Origin: Paenibacillus sp. 1781tsa1
GTDB taxonomy: Bacteria; Bacillota; Bacilli; Paenibacillales; Paenibacillaceae
Direction: 5' to 3'
Assembly: GCF_024159265.1 (NCBI RefSeq)
Contig: NZ_JAMYWY010000001.1
Coordinates: 5,890,001-5,954,000, forward strand
Length of the DNA stretch: 64,000 bases
Numbering within the stretch: the first letter of the stretch is position 1; every line of letters begins with the position of its first letter. The notes beneath the pieces were generated by a model that was given only the letters and a program-made list of their open reading frames with translations, was not told the origin of the DNA and did not search any database. A program made the translations under genes and the position numbers. Shown here one piece after another: positions 1-8,908 of this stretch.

Positions 1-126
1 CATTTCCTGTGTCCGCTGCTCGTCCGCATCAATTGCCAGCACGTCGAATCCCATACCGCTCAGTGCATTGGCAACACTTGATCCGAACCGTCCCATGCCA
101 ATTACGGCATACTGTTTCTTGGCCAT
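1..126 (-). CDS. Ktr potassium uptake system regulatory subunit (KtrA/KtrC type), 5' part
   Basis: Only the first 42 codons are in the window; the gene continues beyond base 1. The visible N-terminus carries the RCK/TrkA-N nucleotide-binding signature (AVIGMGRFGSSVANAL), followed by a beta strand ending in an acidic residue (VLAIDAD). This is the Rossmann fold of the cytoplasmic gating ring that binds ATP/ADP or NAD(H) and controls a KtrB/KtrD K+ channel. It closely resembles the start of B. subtilis KtrC and KtrA. A GGGAGG ribosome-binding site lies about 11 bases before the ATG at 126. The channel partner is not in view. KtrA and KtrC cannot be told apart from this fragment. Divergent from sspI. 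Confidence 0.8.
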   Translation of the reverse strand, partial: MAKKQYAVIGMGRFGSSVANALSGMGFDVLAIDADEQRTQEM

Positions 127-293
127 TAGGGTCTTAACCTCCCGCTGCACTTCAGCATGACGCATCATTACGGATACCCATGCTAACGTAAATAATCCTT
201 CGTAGTATACCACAAAGCCCGATAAACTTGAATGCGCTCGCGCTTCCCAGGGAACAGTATAAGAGCAGCCGAATATACGAGGAGGGAATTGCG

Positions 294-527
294 ATGCCCA
301 TTACATTAAGCCTGCGTGAAGCGATTGTTCATAAAGTTCATGACAAGAGTGATGATCAGCTCCGGGAGATGATTGAAGGTTCAGTAGATGGACCGGAAGC
401 TGCTTTACCTGGACTTGGCGCCATTTTCGAGATGATCTGGAAGAACACAGAACCTGCCAAGCAGGAAGAACTCATTCAAATCGCGCAGGAGCATCTGCAC
501 ACCATTCCCGTTCAACCGCTTCGCTAA
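294..527 (+). CDS. sspI: Small acid-soluble spore protein SspI family
   Basis: 77-residue protein matching the SspI family: an N-terminal SLREAIVHKV helix, then LPGLGAIFEMIWKNT and a C-terminal helix, as in B. subtilis SspI (about 70 residues). SspI is a minor spore-core protein made in the forespore. The start at 294 is preferred over the in-frame ATG at 228 because GGAGGG sits 9 bases upstream and because family homology begins at this residue. A TGAATG element near 229 and a CAGTATAA element near 255 vaguely recall a sigma-G promoter, but the spacing is too long to claim one. Monocistronic; followed by a strong hairpin at 640-674. Confidence 0.85.
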   Translation: MPITLSLREAIVHKVHDKSDDQLREMIEGSVDGPEAALPGLGAIFEMIWKNTEPAKQEELIQIAQEHLHTIPVQPLR

Positions 528-639
528 TCGAAGCATTGAAGGGCAAGGTAACCATCACACCGTTTGTTCTGTCTGCAAAAGAAAGCTTTCCCTTATTCGG
601 CTGGATCATACCCGCCTCCAAGTAAGGTGTATAGCAAGA

Positions 640-674
640 GATCCCTCCGCCAATCGGCGGAGGGATCTTATTTT
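640..674 (+). terminator. Rho-independent terminator downstream of sspI
   Basis: Perfect 12-bp inverted repeat (640-651 with 656-667), 4-base loop, followed by TTATTTT on the plus strand. It lies between convergent sspI and prfC, so it may also stop prfC transcripts, though the T-rich tail favours the plus strand. Confidence 0.8.
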
Positions 675-758
675 GTTCAAGCTTTACCTCATGATAGCAG
701 CTTGTTACATCCAACCAACCCTTCAATGATTAGCTGGATTACGTCTGTCTGCTTGCAC

Positions 759-2342
759 TTAAGGTGCAGTCTCCAAGAACTTGGCTGTAGGATTTTTATC
801 CATAGCCGTTCTCATGGCGTACTCATTTTCGAAGAGTACTACATAATTGCCTTTTTTATCTTTCACAAGCGCAGAGTTAATCCGGAATTTGCTTGCGTCT
901 AGATTCTCGTCCACGATCCAGCGAGCGAACTGATAAGGCATGCGCTGCAATTGCACGTCTACCCCATACTCGCCTTTCATCCGGTATTCAAATACCTCGA
1001 ACTGCAGTTGACCAATTACGCCGAGAATCGTCTCGTCGAAACTTGCCGTCTGGAACACCTGAATGGTTCCTTCTTCGGTCAACTGGTCAATTCCTTTTTG
1101 GTACTGTTTATGTTTCAATGCATTTTTAACAGTAACTTTAGCGAAAATCTCTGGCGAGAACGTTGGCAACTCCTCAAAGACAACCTCGCTGCCTTGGCTC
1201 AATGAATCGCCAATCCGGAAGATACCTGGATCGAACAAACCGATAATATCGCCTGCATATGCCTCTTCGACAATATCCCGGTCTTGTGCCAGGAATTGCT
1301 GTGGCTGTGACAGCTTGATCTCTTTACCTACACGGGTATGCTTCACACTCATTCCACGTTGGAACTTGCCTGATACAATACGCAGGAACGCAATACGATC
1401 CCGATGTGCCGGGTTCATGTTCGCTTGAATCTTGAATACATACCCGCTGAATTTCTCATTCGTTGGCTGGATTTCACCTGCCGTACTGCGACGTGGTTCA
1501 GGCTTCGGTGCCAGTTCCAGGAAGTTCTCCAGGAAGGTCTGCACACCAAAATTGTTAATCGCACTACCGAAGAAAATAGGCGTCAATTCGCCGCGTTGAA
1601 CTTTCTCCATATCAAAAGGATCTCCCGCAACGTCCAAAAGCTCCAGATCCTGAATTAACTGATCATGCAGATATTCTCCTGCCATCTCACGGATAATTGG
1701 ATCTGTATAACCGTTTACTTTCTGAACTTTAATTATCGAGTGATCGTCCCCTTGGAACAACTCCACCTGATTTTTCATCCGGTCATATACACCGCATAGT
1801 TCGCGACCTGTACCAATAGGCCAGTTCATTGGAACTGAACGAATACCCAGTACATTTTCAAGTTCTTCCATCAGATCAAATGGGCTTTTACCCTCACGAT
1901 CGAGTTTGTTGATAAACGTAAAGATTGGAATCCCACGCTTCGCACATACCTGGAACAACTTAATCGTCTGTGCCTCGACACCCTTCGCTACGTCAATCAA
2001 CATGACCGCGCTGTCGGCAGCCGTCAGTGTACGATACGTATCTTCACTGAAATCCTGGTGACCTGGTGTATCCAGAATGTTAACGCGATGGTTCAGGTAA
2101 TCAAATTGCATTACAGAAGAAGTAACCGAGATCCCCCGTTGTTTCTCAATTTCCATCCAGTCACTTGTTGCGTGTTTGCTGGCTTTCCGAGCTTTTACCG
2201 TTCCCGCAAGGCGAATCGCGCCCCCGAACAGCAACAGTTTCTCGGTTAATGTAGTTTTACCCGCATCCGGGTGAGAGATAATGGCAAACGTCCGGCGTTT
2301 GTCCACTTCCTGTTGAAGAATATCATTTGCAGCTTTGCTCAT
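759..2342 (-). CDS. prfC: Peptide chain release factor 3 (RF3)
   Basis: 527-residue translational GTPase. G1 motif SHPDAGKTTLTE, switch region QRGISVTSSVMQF, G3 DTPGHQDFS and G4 NKLDRE are all intact; the family-typical LAGTVKARKASKHATSDWMEIEKQRG stretch separates it from EF-G and from TetM-type proteins. RF3 uses GTP hydrolysis to remove RF1/RF2 from the ribosome after peptide release. The start at 2342 (MSKAAND) has AAAGGGA about 9 bases upstream and matches the usual RF3 N-terminus; the 19-residue upstream extension has no homology and covers the hairpin-rich leader. Monocistronic. Confidence 0.95.
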   Translation of the reverse strand: MSKAANDILQQEVDKRRTFAIISHPDAGKTTLTEKLLLFGGAIRLAGTVKARKASKHATSDWMEIEKQRGISVTSSVMQFDYLNHRVNILDTPGHQDFSEDTYRTLTAADSAVMLIDVAKGVEAQTIKLFQVCAKRGIPIFTFINKLDREGKSPFDLMEELENVLGIRSVPMNWPIGTGRELCGVYDRMKNQVELFQGDDHSIIKVQKVNGYTDPIIREMAGEYLHDQLIQDLELLDVAGDPFDMEKVQRGELTPIFFGSAINNFGVQTFLENFLELAPKPEPRRSTAGEIQPTNEKFSGYVFKIQANMNPAHRDRIAFLRIVSGKFQRGMSVKHTRVGKEIKLSQPQQFLAQDRDIVEEAYAGDIIGLFDPGIFRIGDSLSQGSEVVFEELPTFSPEIFAKVTVKNALKHKQYQKGIDQLTEEGTIQVFQTASFDETILGVIGQLQFEVFEYRMKGEYGVDVQLQRMPYQFARWIVDENLDASKFRINSALVKDKKGNYVVLFENEYAMRTAMDKNPTAKFLETAP

Positions 2343-2378
2343 AGGTTTAATCCCTTTCGTCCGTTCATTCACGTTAAT

Positions 2379-2428
2379 CCGGCATGGCCGGTCCATCATT
2401 CAATCTTTATGCAATCCGGCGAGGCCGG
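2379..2428 (-). repeat. Pair of small direct-repeated hairpins upstream of prfC
   Basis: Two copies of CCGGC-NNN-GCCGG (2379-2391 and 2416-2428), each a 5-bp stem with a 3-base loop and each preceded by AAT, spaced 37 bases apart. They fall in the presumed prfC leader. The gap 2343-2696 holds nothing else I recognise. Confidence 0.5.
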
Positions 2429-2696
2429 TTGATTGTACACTGGTCATTTTGAATACGAGGTATTCATACACTAGATTAATTTTACACATTTACAATGGAG
2501 TTCATCCTCCTCAAATCTGTGCTTTCATCCATACCGTGAACTGCTTCTTAACCCAACTCTCCTATTGTACCATAATCTGTACCGAAAATAACCGATTACT
2601 ACCGCAGATTCTTCTCTTTTCATTTGCAAAAAAAAGCACCCTTCAGCCATTTTCATGGCATCCAGGCACTCCTCATTTATTTCATGTTATTGTGTT

Positions 2697-3098
2697 TTAG
2701 AAAATTAATGCATCCAGCGCGTATTGTCCGCCACCTGTCAGGGCTAGCGCTACACCAATGACCAGGATCGCGAGATTATATTCGAATCCGTTCTGCGTGG
2801 ACCAGTATCCGTTTGCACCATGGACTTTCACAATCGCAATGACCATTGTCAATGCAATCAGAATACCACCTACTGGTGTGAGCAGACCCAGAGCCAGCAG
2901 CAATCCGCCACCGAATTCCGCGAGACCAGCCAGTAAAGCCACCAATGCACCTGGCTTCATGCCCATCGACTCAAACCAGCCGCCTGTACCCTTGATTCCG
3001 TAACCTCCGAACCAACCAAACAGCTTTTGAGCCCCGTGCGCCATAAACGACAATCCAATCACCAAACGAATCAACAACAACCCTACATCCAACATCAT
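2697..3098 (-). CDS. DoxX family membrane protein
   Basis: 133-residue, four-helix membrane protein. The N-terminus (LLLIRLVIGLSFMAHGAQKLFGWFGGYG) and the GLAEFGGGLLLALGLLTP block are the classic DoxX signature. DoxX proteins are linked to thiol and oxidative stress or serve as subunits of quinone-linked oxidoreductases, but this paralogue has no assignable reaction. The start at 3098 has GGAGG about 10 bases upstream; a second ATG follows directly and cannot be excluded. Monocistronic, between prfC and zwf. The AT-rich gap 3099-3370 holds no gene. Confidence 0.85.
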   Translation of the reverse strand: MMLDVGLLLIRLVIGLSFMAHGAQKLFGWFGGYGIKGTGGWFESMGMKPGALVALLAGLAEFGGGLLLALGLLTPVGGILIALTMVIAIVKVHGANGYWSTQNGFEYNLAILVIGVALALTGGGQYALDALIF

Positions 3099-3370
3099 TT
3101 TCTTTTTCCTCCATTCAATATATACAAAATAGTATTCTCAGATTAAAGATATTATGCACATTTTTTTCATGATTCTCTGTGACGCAAACCCCTTCAACTG
3201 GTTTACATTTTATCTCATGAATGATCACTTATCCGAAACGTTTACCCGGATGAAGTTTGTCATTTGCGTAACTCTTTAACTCATGTGTTGAGTATAAGTT
3301 ACATACTTACTTTTTGTCAACAACTTAATTTAAATTACTTATTTCCTTATGATGGATACCTCCTTTTTCT

Positions 3371-3417
3371 CCGCTAAAAAGCCTGAGTACACCGCAAAAT
3401 TTGCGATGTCCCAGGCT
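3371..3417 (-). terminator. Terminator downstream of zwf
   Basis: Read on the minus strand, an interrupted stem (AGCCTG...CAGGCT with inner CGCAA/TTGCG) is followed by TTTTTAG. It starts about 35 bases past the zwf stop. Confidence 0.75.
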
Positions 3418-3451
3418 CAGTCATGTTGTGTATGTTGTTAATGCCCTTACC

Positions 3452-5002
3452 CTAACCGTTTACTTGCCAGATCACGCTGTCCTCGTCCTGACCATTCACC
3501 GGCCACCAGTGGAATCCGTCCTGCTCCAGCAGCTTATCTGTCGCTTCTGGTCCCCAAGTTCCAGCAGGATACGTATGAAGCTCTCCCTGATTCTGTCCCC
3601 AGGCTGCTGCGATCCGATCCACAAAAGACCAGGCTGTTGCCACTTCATCCCAACGGGTAAAGTACGTAGAATCCCCTTCTGCTGCATCGTGCAGCAGACG
3701 TTCATACGCTTCAGGCGAGTTGATTCCAATCATGCAGCTCTGACAGAAATCCATCGCGAGCGGCTGAATCTCGGAATCCGAGCCTGGTTTCTTGGCATTG
3801 ATTTTGATATATATGCCTTCCATTGGGTTCACCCGAATGACCAGCAGATTCGGTTCCAATTTATACTTTTTCCCAAGGTACACGTTGTTCGGCATCGACT
3901 TGAATTCCACTACGATCTCGGTCGTTTTCACCGGAAGACGCTTGCCTGTCCGAATGTAGAATGGAACACCCGCCCAGCGGAAATTATCCACGAATACACG
4001 TGCTGCAAAATAAGTCTCCGTATTCGACTGCGGATCAACCTTGTCTTCCTGGCGATAGCCCGGAAGCTGCTTGCCACGGTACTCCCCTTCGGAATACTGT
4101 CCACGCACAACGTTGTTGCCCACTTCCTCATCCGAAGTAAAGGCCCGCAATGAGCGCAATACCTTCACCTTCTCATCCCGAATGTCTTCCGGGAATAGGC
4201 GACTCGGCGGTTCCATCGCAATCATCGTTAACATCTGAAGCATATGATTCTGCCCCATATCACGCAGTGCCCCAGAGTGATCATAATAACCGCCACGTTC
4301 TTCCACGCCTACTGTCTCACCCAGCGTAATCTGAACGTTGGCAATATGTTTGTTATTCCAGAGCGGTTCAAAAAAAGCATTCCCGAACCGAATGACTTCG
4401 ATATTTTGCACCATTTCCTTGCCCAGATAATGATCAATCCGATAGATTTCCTCTTCACGGAATACCTCACGAATCTGCTCATTCAGGTGTTCCGCCGATT
4501 GCAGATCATAACCAAATGGTTTCTCGATCACCAAACGGTTCCAACCCCGACTTTCCAACATACCGCCGTCCCGTAGACTGTACGAGACACTGCCAAACAG
4601 CTCAGGTGCCAGTGCCAGATAGAACAGTCGGTTCCCCGGCGTGTTAAACTTTGATTCCAGATGCTCCGTCTGCGCACGCAGCTCTTTGAATCCGTCCACA
4701 TTATTGATATCCAGTGCTTTGTATTCAAAATGATCGACAAAAGCGTTCCACTCATCAGGTTCCCCCGCTGGATAGCGGCAGAACTCTTTAATGGATTCAT
4801 AGATGTCTTCCCGGAATTCTTCTGGGGACCTCGGACGACGTGCTACGCCAATAACCGCAAAGTCTTCGGCAAGCTTGCCTTCACGGTAAAGACTGTAGAT
4901 AGCCGGAAACAGCTTCCGGCGGGCCAAATCACCCGTTGCTCCAAAAATGAAAAATACTGCGCCTGGTGTCTGTACTTCATCTTGCGATTGTTTTTCAACC
5001 AT
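3452..5002 (-). CDS. zwf: Glucose-6-phosphate 1-dehydrogenase
   Basis: 516 residues, full length. Oxidises glucose-6-phosphate to 6-phosphogluconolactone with reduction of NADP+, the first step of the oxidative pentose phosphate pathway (cytoplasm). N-terminal dinucleotide-binding motif FIFGATGDLARRKLFPA; substrate-binding and active-site signature RIDHYLGKEMVQN near residues 195-207; EKPFGYDL upstream of it. The ATG at 5002 has GAGGAG 6 bases upstream. Single gene; no gnd or pgl neighbour in view. The gap 5003-5216 holds nothing I recognise. Confidence 0.96.
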   Translation of the reverse strand: MVEKQSQDEVQTPGAVFFIFGATGDLARRKLFPAIYSLYREGKLAEDFAVIGVARRPRSPEEFREDIYESIKEFCRYPAGEPDEWNAFVDHFEYKALDINNVDGFKELRAQTEHLESKFNTPGNRLFYLALAPELFGSVSYSLRDGGMLESRGWNRLVIEKPFGYDLQSAEHLNEQIREVFREEEIYRIDHYLGKEMVQNIEVIRFGNAFFEPLWNNKHIANVQITLGETVGVEERGGYYDHSGALRDMGQNHMLQMLTMIAMEPPSRLFPEDIRDEKVKVLRSLRAFTSDEEVGNNVVRGQYSEGEYRGKQLPGYRQEDKVDPQSNTETYFAARVFVDNFRWAGVPFYIRTGKRLPVKTTEIVVEFKSMPNNVYLGKKYKLEPNLLVIRVNPMEGIYIKINAKKPGSDSEIQPLAMDFCQSCMIGINSPEAYERLLHDAAEGDSTYFTRWDEVATAWSFVDRIAAAWGQNQGELHTYPAGTWGPEATDKLLEQDGFHWWPVNGQDEDSVIWQVNG

Positions 5003-5216
5003 GGGCTCCTCTTTCTTCCGGGAAGATAACCTTCATGCTCTCCCCGAGCTATGTAATGGTGTTATATATGCACGACATACAACCGTCAATTACCAGCAAG
5101 TTCCTTCTTGGATGTGATGCCATTTTAGCATATCAACTGAACGGATGCACTATTTCAAACTCATTTTTCTGATAAAGATTCTCACTAGCCGCTCCAAATT
5201 TATAAAAAATTCATCC

Positions 5217-5966
5217 TTAATATTCAATCGTAATCACCGGAAACCCCACTGTAATTCGATTGTCCATCTCGTCACCAACCTGGTGAACTGCGAGTTGCAT
5301 ATTCAACATATGCGAGCCACTTTTAATTGACAAAGGCAGCTCAGCCGCCTCATAAGATACACTTGCGCTGGCTACATCCGTATAACGTTCAACGGAGACG
5401 AGATCCACATTTTGAGACAGGCCTTTCTCGATCAGTGCCAACTGTTGACTCGCATCACGTTTAATAGCAGTAGCTGCTGTACCTTGCACAGACATATTCC
5501 AGCTTGCCTTCATCCCTGAGTCTACAAGCAGTTGACCGATCTGTTCATGTGCTGTCATTAATGTCTTCCGCTCCGTGTGTGCATCCGCTGAAAGTTGTAC
5601 GATGGCGTAGTAGCCGTTGTCTCCTGTCTCGACGACATTGACCAACAGACCTACTTCTCCAAGAGCCTCATTGACAACCACCTCACTGCGATACACATTA
5701 TGGCCCGTCTGGCGTACCCGTACTGGTTGTTCCAGCCCCAAGTGACTAGCCAGTAATGCGGCCTGCGCTTGTGCATCTCCCCGGCCTTCTCCTTGCCATT
5801 TAACAACTAGACGATCCACATTATCAATCACGCTGTCAGCCGTATAGATTAACTGTTCCAGTTGGGCTGCTTGGGGTTCGTTCTTCTCTGCGTATACCTG
5901 TGTCACACCGATAAGAATAATGATAGCCATTGCCAATATACCTGCTGTCATCCAACGATTTAACAT
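5217..5966 (-). CDS. ywmB: YwmB-family secreted or membrane-anchored protein
   Basis: 249 residues. An N-terminal hydrophobic segment (residues 5-23, ending VYA) is a signal peptide or anchor. The rest matches the YwmB family in length and pattern (TADSVIDNVDRLVVKWQGE early; NMQLAVHQVGDEMDNRITVGFPVITIEY at the C-terminus). The family is annotated as 'TATA-box-binding-like' on structural grounds only; its role is unknown. The start at 5966 is chosen because GGGGGA lies 7 bases upstream and the signal peptide begins there; the longer frame to 6101 runs through a terminator hairpin. Confidence 0.75.
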   Translation of the reverse strand: MLNRWMTAGILAMAIIILIGVTQVYAEKNEPQAAQLEQLIYTADSVIDNVDRLVVKWQGEGRGDAQAQAALLASHLGLEQPVRVRQTGHNVYRSEVVVNEALGEVGLLVNVVETGDNGYYAIVQLSADAHTERKTLMTAHEQIGQLLVDSGMKASWNMSVQGTAATAIKRDASQQLALIEKGLSQNVDLVSVERYTDVASASVSYEAAELPLSIKSGSHMLNMQLAVHQVGDEMDNRITVGFPVITIEY

Positions 5967-6052
5967 TTGAATCCCCCGTTCATTCTTGCATTCTATGAAT
6001 CTATCAACAGCATGCCCCTTTCCCACATTAGCTATACTTCTTCCGAATACAT

Positions 6053-6097
6053 CAAAAAAAGCTCCCACCAGCCACTTGCATGGCAGATCGGAGCTTT
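6053..6097 (-). terminator. Rho-independent terminator, probably the original liaR terminator
   Basis: On the minus strand AAAGCTCC...GGAGCTTT encloses a smaller TGCCA/TGGC stem and is followed by a run of T (6053-6060). Nothing minus-stranded ends closer than liaR (stop at 6419). The 231-bp repeat element at 6113-6343 now separates the two. Confidence 0.7.
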
Positions 6098-6112
6098 CCA
6101 TTCATCCTTTTC

Positions 6113-6343
6113 TATCTAAATTGAACTCATCAATATTTACACTAGCCACTCCGATGACAGAACAACCTTCCGATCGCTGTTATCCCCAGATTTTTTTTGA
6201 TTCTTTTCATAAAGGGCAAATCTGGGGATAAAGGCGAGGTGTATGCTTCCGAAGTAGCTTTCTTTCAGAAAGCTTTTAGCTTCGCTTCTTCAGGTTCTTT
6301 CTGTCCTCTCCGTTTTGTGTAAATTTTTAGTTAAATTTATATA
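6113..6343. repeat. MITE-like structured repeat, copy 1
   Basis: 231-bp element closely similar over its length to 40114-40336. Ends are inverted copies of each other, imperfect here (TATCTAAATTGAACT left; complement of right end TATATAAATTTAACT). Internal features shared with copy 2: a long hairpin built on ATCCCCAGATTT/AAATCTGGGGAT (about 6181-6231), a second hairpin CGAAG-AGCTTTCT/AGAAAGCT-CTTCG (about 6250-6284), and a conserved block of TTCAGGTTCTTTCTGTCC type. No open reading frame. Terminal repeats are more decayed than in copy 2, suggesting an older insertion. Confidence 0.75.
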
Positions 6344-6418
6344 AATCATCTTTTATCTATAAATTCCGCACATAAAAGTACGGTTCTTTTGCTTGATTAT
6401 GATACATAATAATTTTGC

Positions 6419-7093
6419 CTACTCTGCAAGTCCGTTTTTATATGCATAGATCGCGGCCTGTGTACGGTCGTCTACGCCCAATTTGGCCAGTAAATTAGTG
6501 ACATGGAACTTGACTGTCTTAATGCCGATAATCAGATCATCAGCGATGTCCTGATTCGATTTGCCTTTAGCCAGCAACCGGAGCACATCCATTTCACGGT
6601 CGGTCAATTCATCATGCAAAGGAGCTGCTGCCTGTGGCTGTCGGAATCGATTCATCATTTTGGAAGCCACCTGTGACTCCAGAACGGATTGTCCGCGAGC
6701 TGCTGCGCGAATCGCATCTGCCACTTCATTGGCTCTTGATGTTTTTAACAGATAACTGAATGCGCCTGCTTCAATGACAGGGTACATTTTTTCATCATCC
6801 AGGTAACTGGTCAATACGATGACTTTGCACTCCGGATACATTTTAAGAACCTGACGGGTAGCCTCGATGCCATCCATGCCTTCCATCACCAGGTCCATCA
6901 GAACAACATCAGGCTTATACTCCTGTGCAAGCCGAATACCTTCCTCTCCACTACCTGCTTCACCAACAACTTCAATTCCATCTTCGGTATCCAGTACCGC
7001 TGCAAGACCAATACGTACCATCTCATGATCATCCACGAGCAATACTTTGATCGACGTTTCCGTCTCCGTTTCGACTTCCGGTTCCATTGACAT
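6419..7093 (-). CDS. liaR: LiaR-type response regulator (NarL/FixJ family)
   Basis: 224 residues. REC domain (residues ~15-130) with phospho-acceptor Asp in VVLMDLVMEG and conserved Thr/Lys (VLTSY, LLKTS); C-terminal LuxR-type helix-turn-helix (LTDREMDVLRLLAKGKSNQDIADDL then IKTVKFHVTNLLAKL). Partner kinase LiaS is encoded directly upstream; the genes overlap by 65 bases. The start at 7093 is preferred over the ATG at 7111 because GAGGAAG lies 6 bases upstream. Phosphorylated LiaR is known to activate liaIH-type operons under cell-wall stress; such an operon lies just upstream here. Downstream, a MITE-like repeat separates the gene from its terminator. Confidence 0.88.
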   Translation of the reverse strand: MSMEPEVETETETSIKVLLVDDHEMVRIGLAAVLDTEDGIEVVGEAGSGEEGIRLAQEYKPDVVLMDLVMEGMDGIEATRQVLKMYPECKVIVLTSYLDDEKMYPVIEAGAFSYLLKTSRANEVADAIRAAARGQSVLESQVASKMMNRFRQPQAAAPLHDELTDREMDVLRLLAKGKSNQDIADDLIIGIKTVKFHVTNLLAKLGVDDRTQAAIYAYKNGLAE

Positions 7094-8144
7094 GTTCTTC
7101 CTCGCTTTCATCGTTCATCAAAGGTATCGTAATCTCAATCCGCGTTCCCTTACCAGGCGCTGTTACAAATTGTATGGCTCCACCAATCTCCGTAACACGT
7201 TCACGCATGTTAGCCAGACCGTAGGAAGCTTGTTTATTCTCATCCAGATCGAAGCCTTGCCCATCATCACGAATCAGTACCCGAATCGCATCTGTGCGGC
7301 GCTGGAGCCGTATCTCCATTTTCTCCGCTTTTGCATGCCTTAACGTATTGGACATAGCCTCCTGAACGATGCGGAACAGATGATTCTCGATGCCTTTGAT
7401 CAGATCGATGTCTTCATCTATTTCGAGCACAATATCCATGGGTACTTTCGTTTTCAGTTCCATCACCAGATCACGCAGACCTTGTTCGAGTTGTTTGCCC
7501 TCCAGATAGACTGGCCGCAGATGTAACAGTAATGCACGCATCTCGGACTGAGCTACCGAAGCCATCTCCTCAATCAAAGCCACCTGCCGCTGAGCACGTT
7601 CAAAATCCTTCTCCATCTTCCGTCCGACGGCCGTTGCTGTCATGGATATCGCGAACAATTGCTGCGATACCGCATCATGCAGTTCCCGTGCCAGCCGCTG
7701 CCGCTCTTCCACAATAGCCGTAATTCTGGCTTGTTCAGCAAGCTGTGCATTATGAGTAGACAATCGCTGGAGCGAAGATACCTGATCTTCCCACTTTTTG
7801 CCGATTCGTCCGAGTTGCTCACTTAAACGGCCCACATCATCATCGCCCAGATCAGGTACAGTGCGTGATAGAGAGCCCTTCTCCCACAGTAGAAGTGTTT
7901 CCCGCAGCAGTTCAAGCCGACGTTTAACCCGATAACTCTGATAGAACCCAAAGACCGCTCCGGTCCCAATCAGAAGCAGCAATAAGGCAAGACCCGATTG
8001 AATCAGATGACGCCAGCCTGCAAACGGAGCAAGATAACCATATGTATACAATACATACAAAATAACAGCAAGGACAATGAAAACCAGGAGGATCCCCTCA
8101 CCCATACTTCGGGTTACCATGTCGGTATGTCGTTTTGTCTTCAT
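7029..8144 (-). CDS. liaS: LiaS-type sensor histidine kinase
   Basis: 371 residues. Two membrane helices at ~17-37 and ~46-66 with almost no extracellular loop (intramembrane-sensing type), HAMP-like linker ~70-125, HisKA_3 dimerisation domain with catalytic His in RQRLARELHDAVSQQLF (~150-166), and an HATPase domain (NTLRHAKAE N-box, DDGQGFD G1, YGLANMRERV). This layout matches LiaS/VraS. Signals through LiaR; LiaF, encoded upstream, is the known inhibitor. The start at 8144 has GGAGGAG about 9 bases upstream. The highly charged tail after ~345 is unusually long because the frame runs on into the liaR overlap. Confidence 0.88.
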   Translation of the reverse strand: MKTKRHTDMVTRSMGEGILLVFIVLAVILYVLYTYGYLAPFAGWRHLIQSGLALLLLLIGTGAVFGFYQSYRVKRRLELLRETLLLWEKGSLSRTVPDLGDDDVGRLSEQLGRIGKKWEDQVSSLQRLSTHNAQLAEQARITAIVEERQRLARELHDAVSQQLFAISMTATAVGRKMEKDFERAQRQVALIEEMASVAQSEMRALLLHLRPVYLEGKQLEQGLRDLVMELKTKVPMDIVLEIDEDIDLIKGIENHLFRIVQEAMSNTLRHAKAEKMEIRLQRRTDAIRVLIRDDGQGFDLDENKQASYGLANMRERVTEIGGAIQFVTAPGKGTRIEITIPLMNDESEEEHVNGTGSRNGDGNVDQSIARG

Positions 8145-8175
8145 CGGGGTCTCCTCCTTCTCTTCATCTATTTTA

Positions 8176-8823
8176 CTACGGATTACTTATGCTTAGGTCG
8201 CCAACAATATAAGAAATGACAAATTTTGCTTTATGTTCACTGGATTCATATCCAGGAGTTCTCCATACTAATTTGTTCATCATGCCGCTATCTTGTTCAC
8301 CAAGAAGATTAATCCGGCCGAAAAGAACCGATGCTTCAATCTCCACACCATAATCTTCAGGCAGCGTAAGGCGAACATTCCCCATAACGCCTTGCAGCAG
8401 CACAATCGTTTGTTTCTCCTCCGGAATCGAAAGAGACAGATCGGCATTAACCTCGCCCATGGCATGCCACAGACTCATACTCCGTAACGTCCAGGATGAT
8501 TGATCCCAGTAGTATCGAGCCATGAAATTCTGTTTCTTCATAACGCCTTCGTCCAGATGTATCTTTTTGTTTTTCGAATAAAAATAAGCTAAAGAAGCCA
8601 GTACAATCAAAAATACAATCATTAAATTATCCAGCAATAACAGTGCCGCCCCAATGCCAAGATACCGATAACCTTTCCGAGTATCTCCTTTGCGGACCTG
8701 AAGCATTCCAACCGTTAACAGAATCAGTGCGGCAGCGGTCAGCAAGTTAATATTCTGATTCAATAACATCATTGTACCAATAATAATAATGACAACTGCA
8801 AGCCATTTACTCTTTTTATTCAT
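8176..8823 (-). CDS. liaF: LiaF-type membrane inhibitor of the LiaRS system
   Basis: 215 residues. Four short hydrophobic helices in residues 6-90, then a cytoplasmic C-terminal domain rich in beta strands (IPEEKQTIVLLQGVMGNVRLTLPEDYGVEIEASVLFGRINLLG), characteristic of the LiaF/DUF2154 'toast-rack' fold. In B. subtilis LiaF holds LiaS in the off state. The start at 8823 has an AGGAGGTG site 10 bases upstream. First gene of liaF-liaS-liaR, 31 bases before liaS. A terminator hairpin just upstream (8871-8904) separates it from liaH, unlike the single long transcript of B. subtilis. Confidence 0.85.
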   Translation of the reverse strand: MNKKSKWLAVVIIIIGTMMLLNQNINLLTAAALILLTVGMLQVRKGDTRKGYRYLGIGAALLLLDNLMIVFLIVLASLAYFYSKNKKIHLDEGVMKKQNFMARYYWDQSSWTLRSMSLWHAMGEVNADLSLSIPEEKQTIVLLQGVMGNVRLTLPEDYGVEIEASVLFGRINLLGEQDSGMMNKLVWRTPGYESSEHKAKFVISYIVGDLSISNP

Positions 8824-8870
8824 CCCCGCCGCACCTCCTCTGTAAGTTAATCTCTCTTTATTCAACGGAA

Positions 8871-8908
8871 AAGCCATACCAGGCAATGAAGTCCTGTATG
8901 GCTTAACT
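8871..8908 (-). terminator. Terminator between the PspA/LiaH operon and liaFSR
   Basis: AAGCCATACC-AGG pairs with CCT-GTATGGCTT (8871-8904), with a few T residues following on the minus strand. It lies 66 bases past the liaH stop and about 50 bases before the liaF start. Partial read-through could still couple the two operons. Confidence 0.65.

Noticed and set aside
3401..4153. Plus-strand open frame of 250 codons opposite zwf
   Set aside because: Antisense to a complete glucose-6-phosphate dehydrogenase; no family features.
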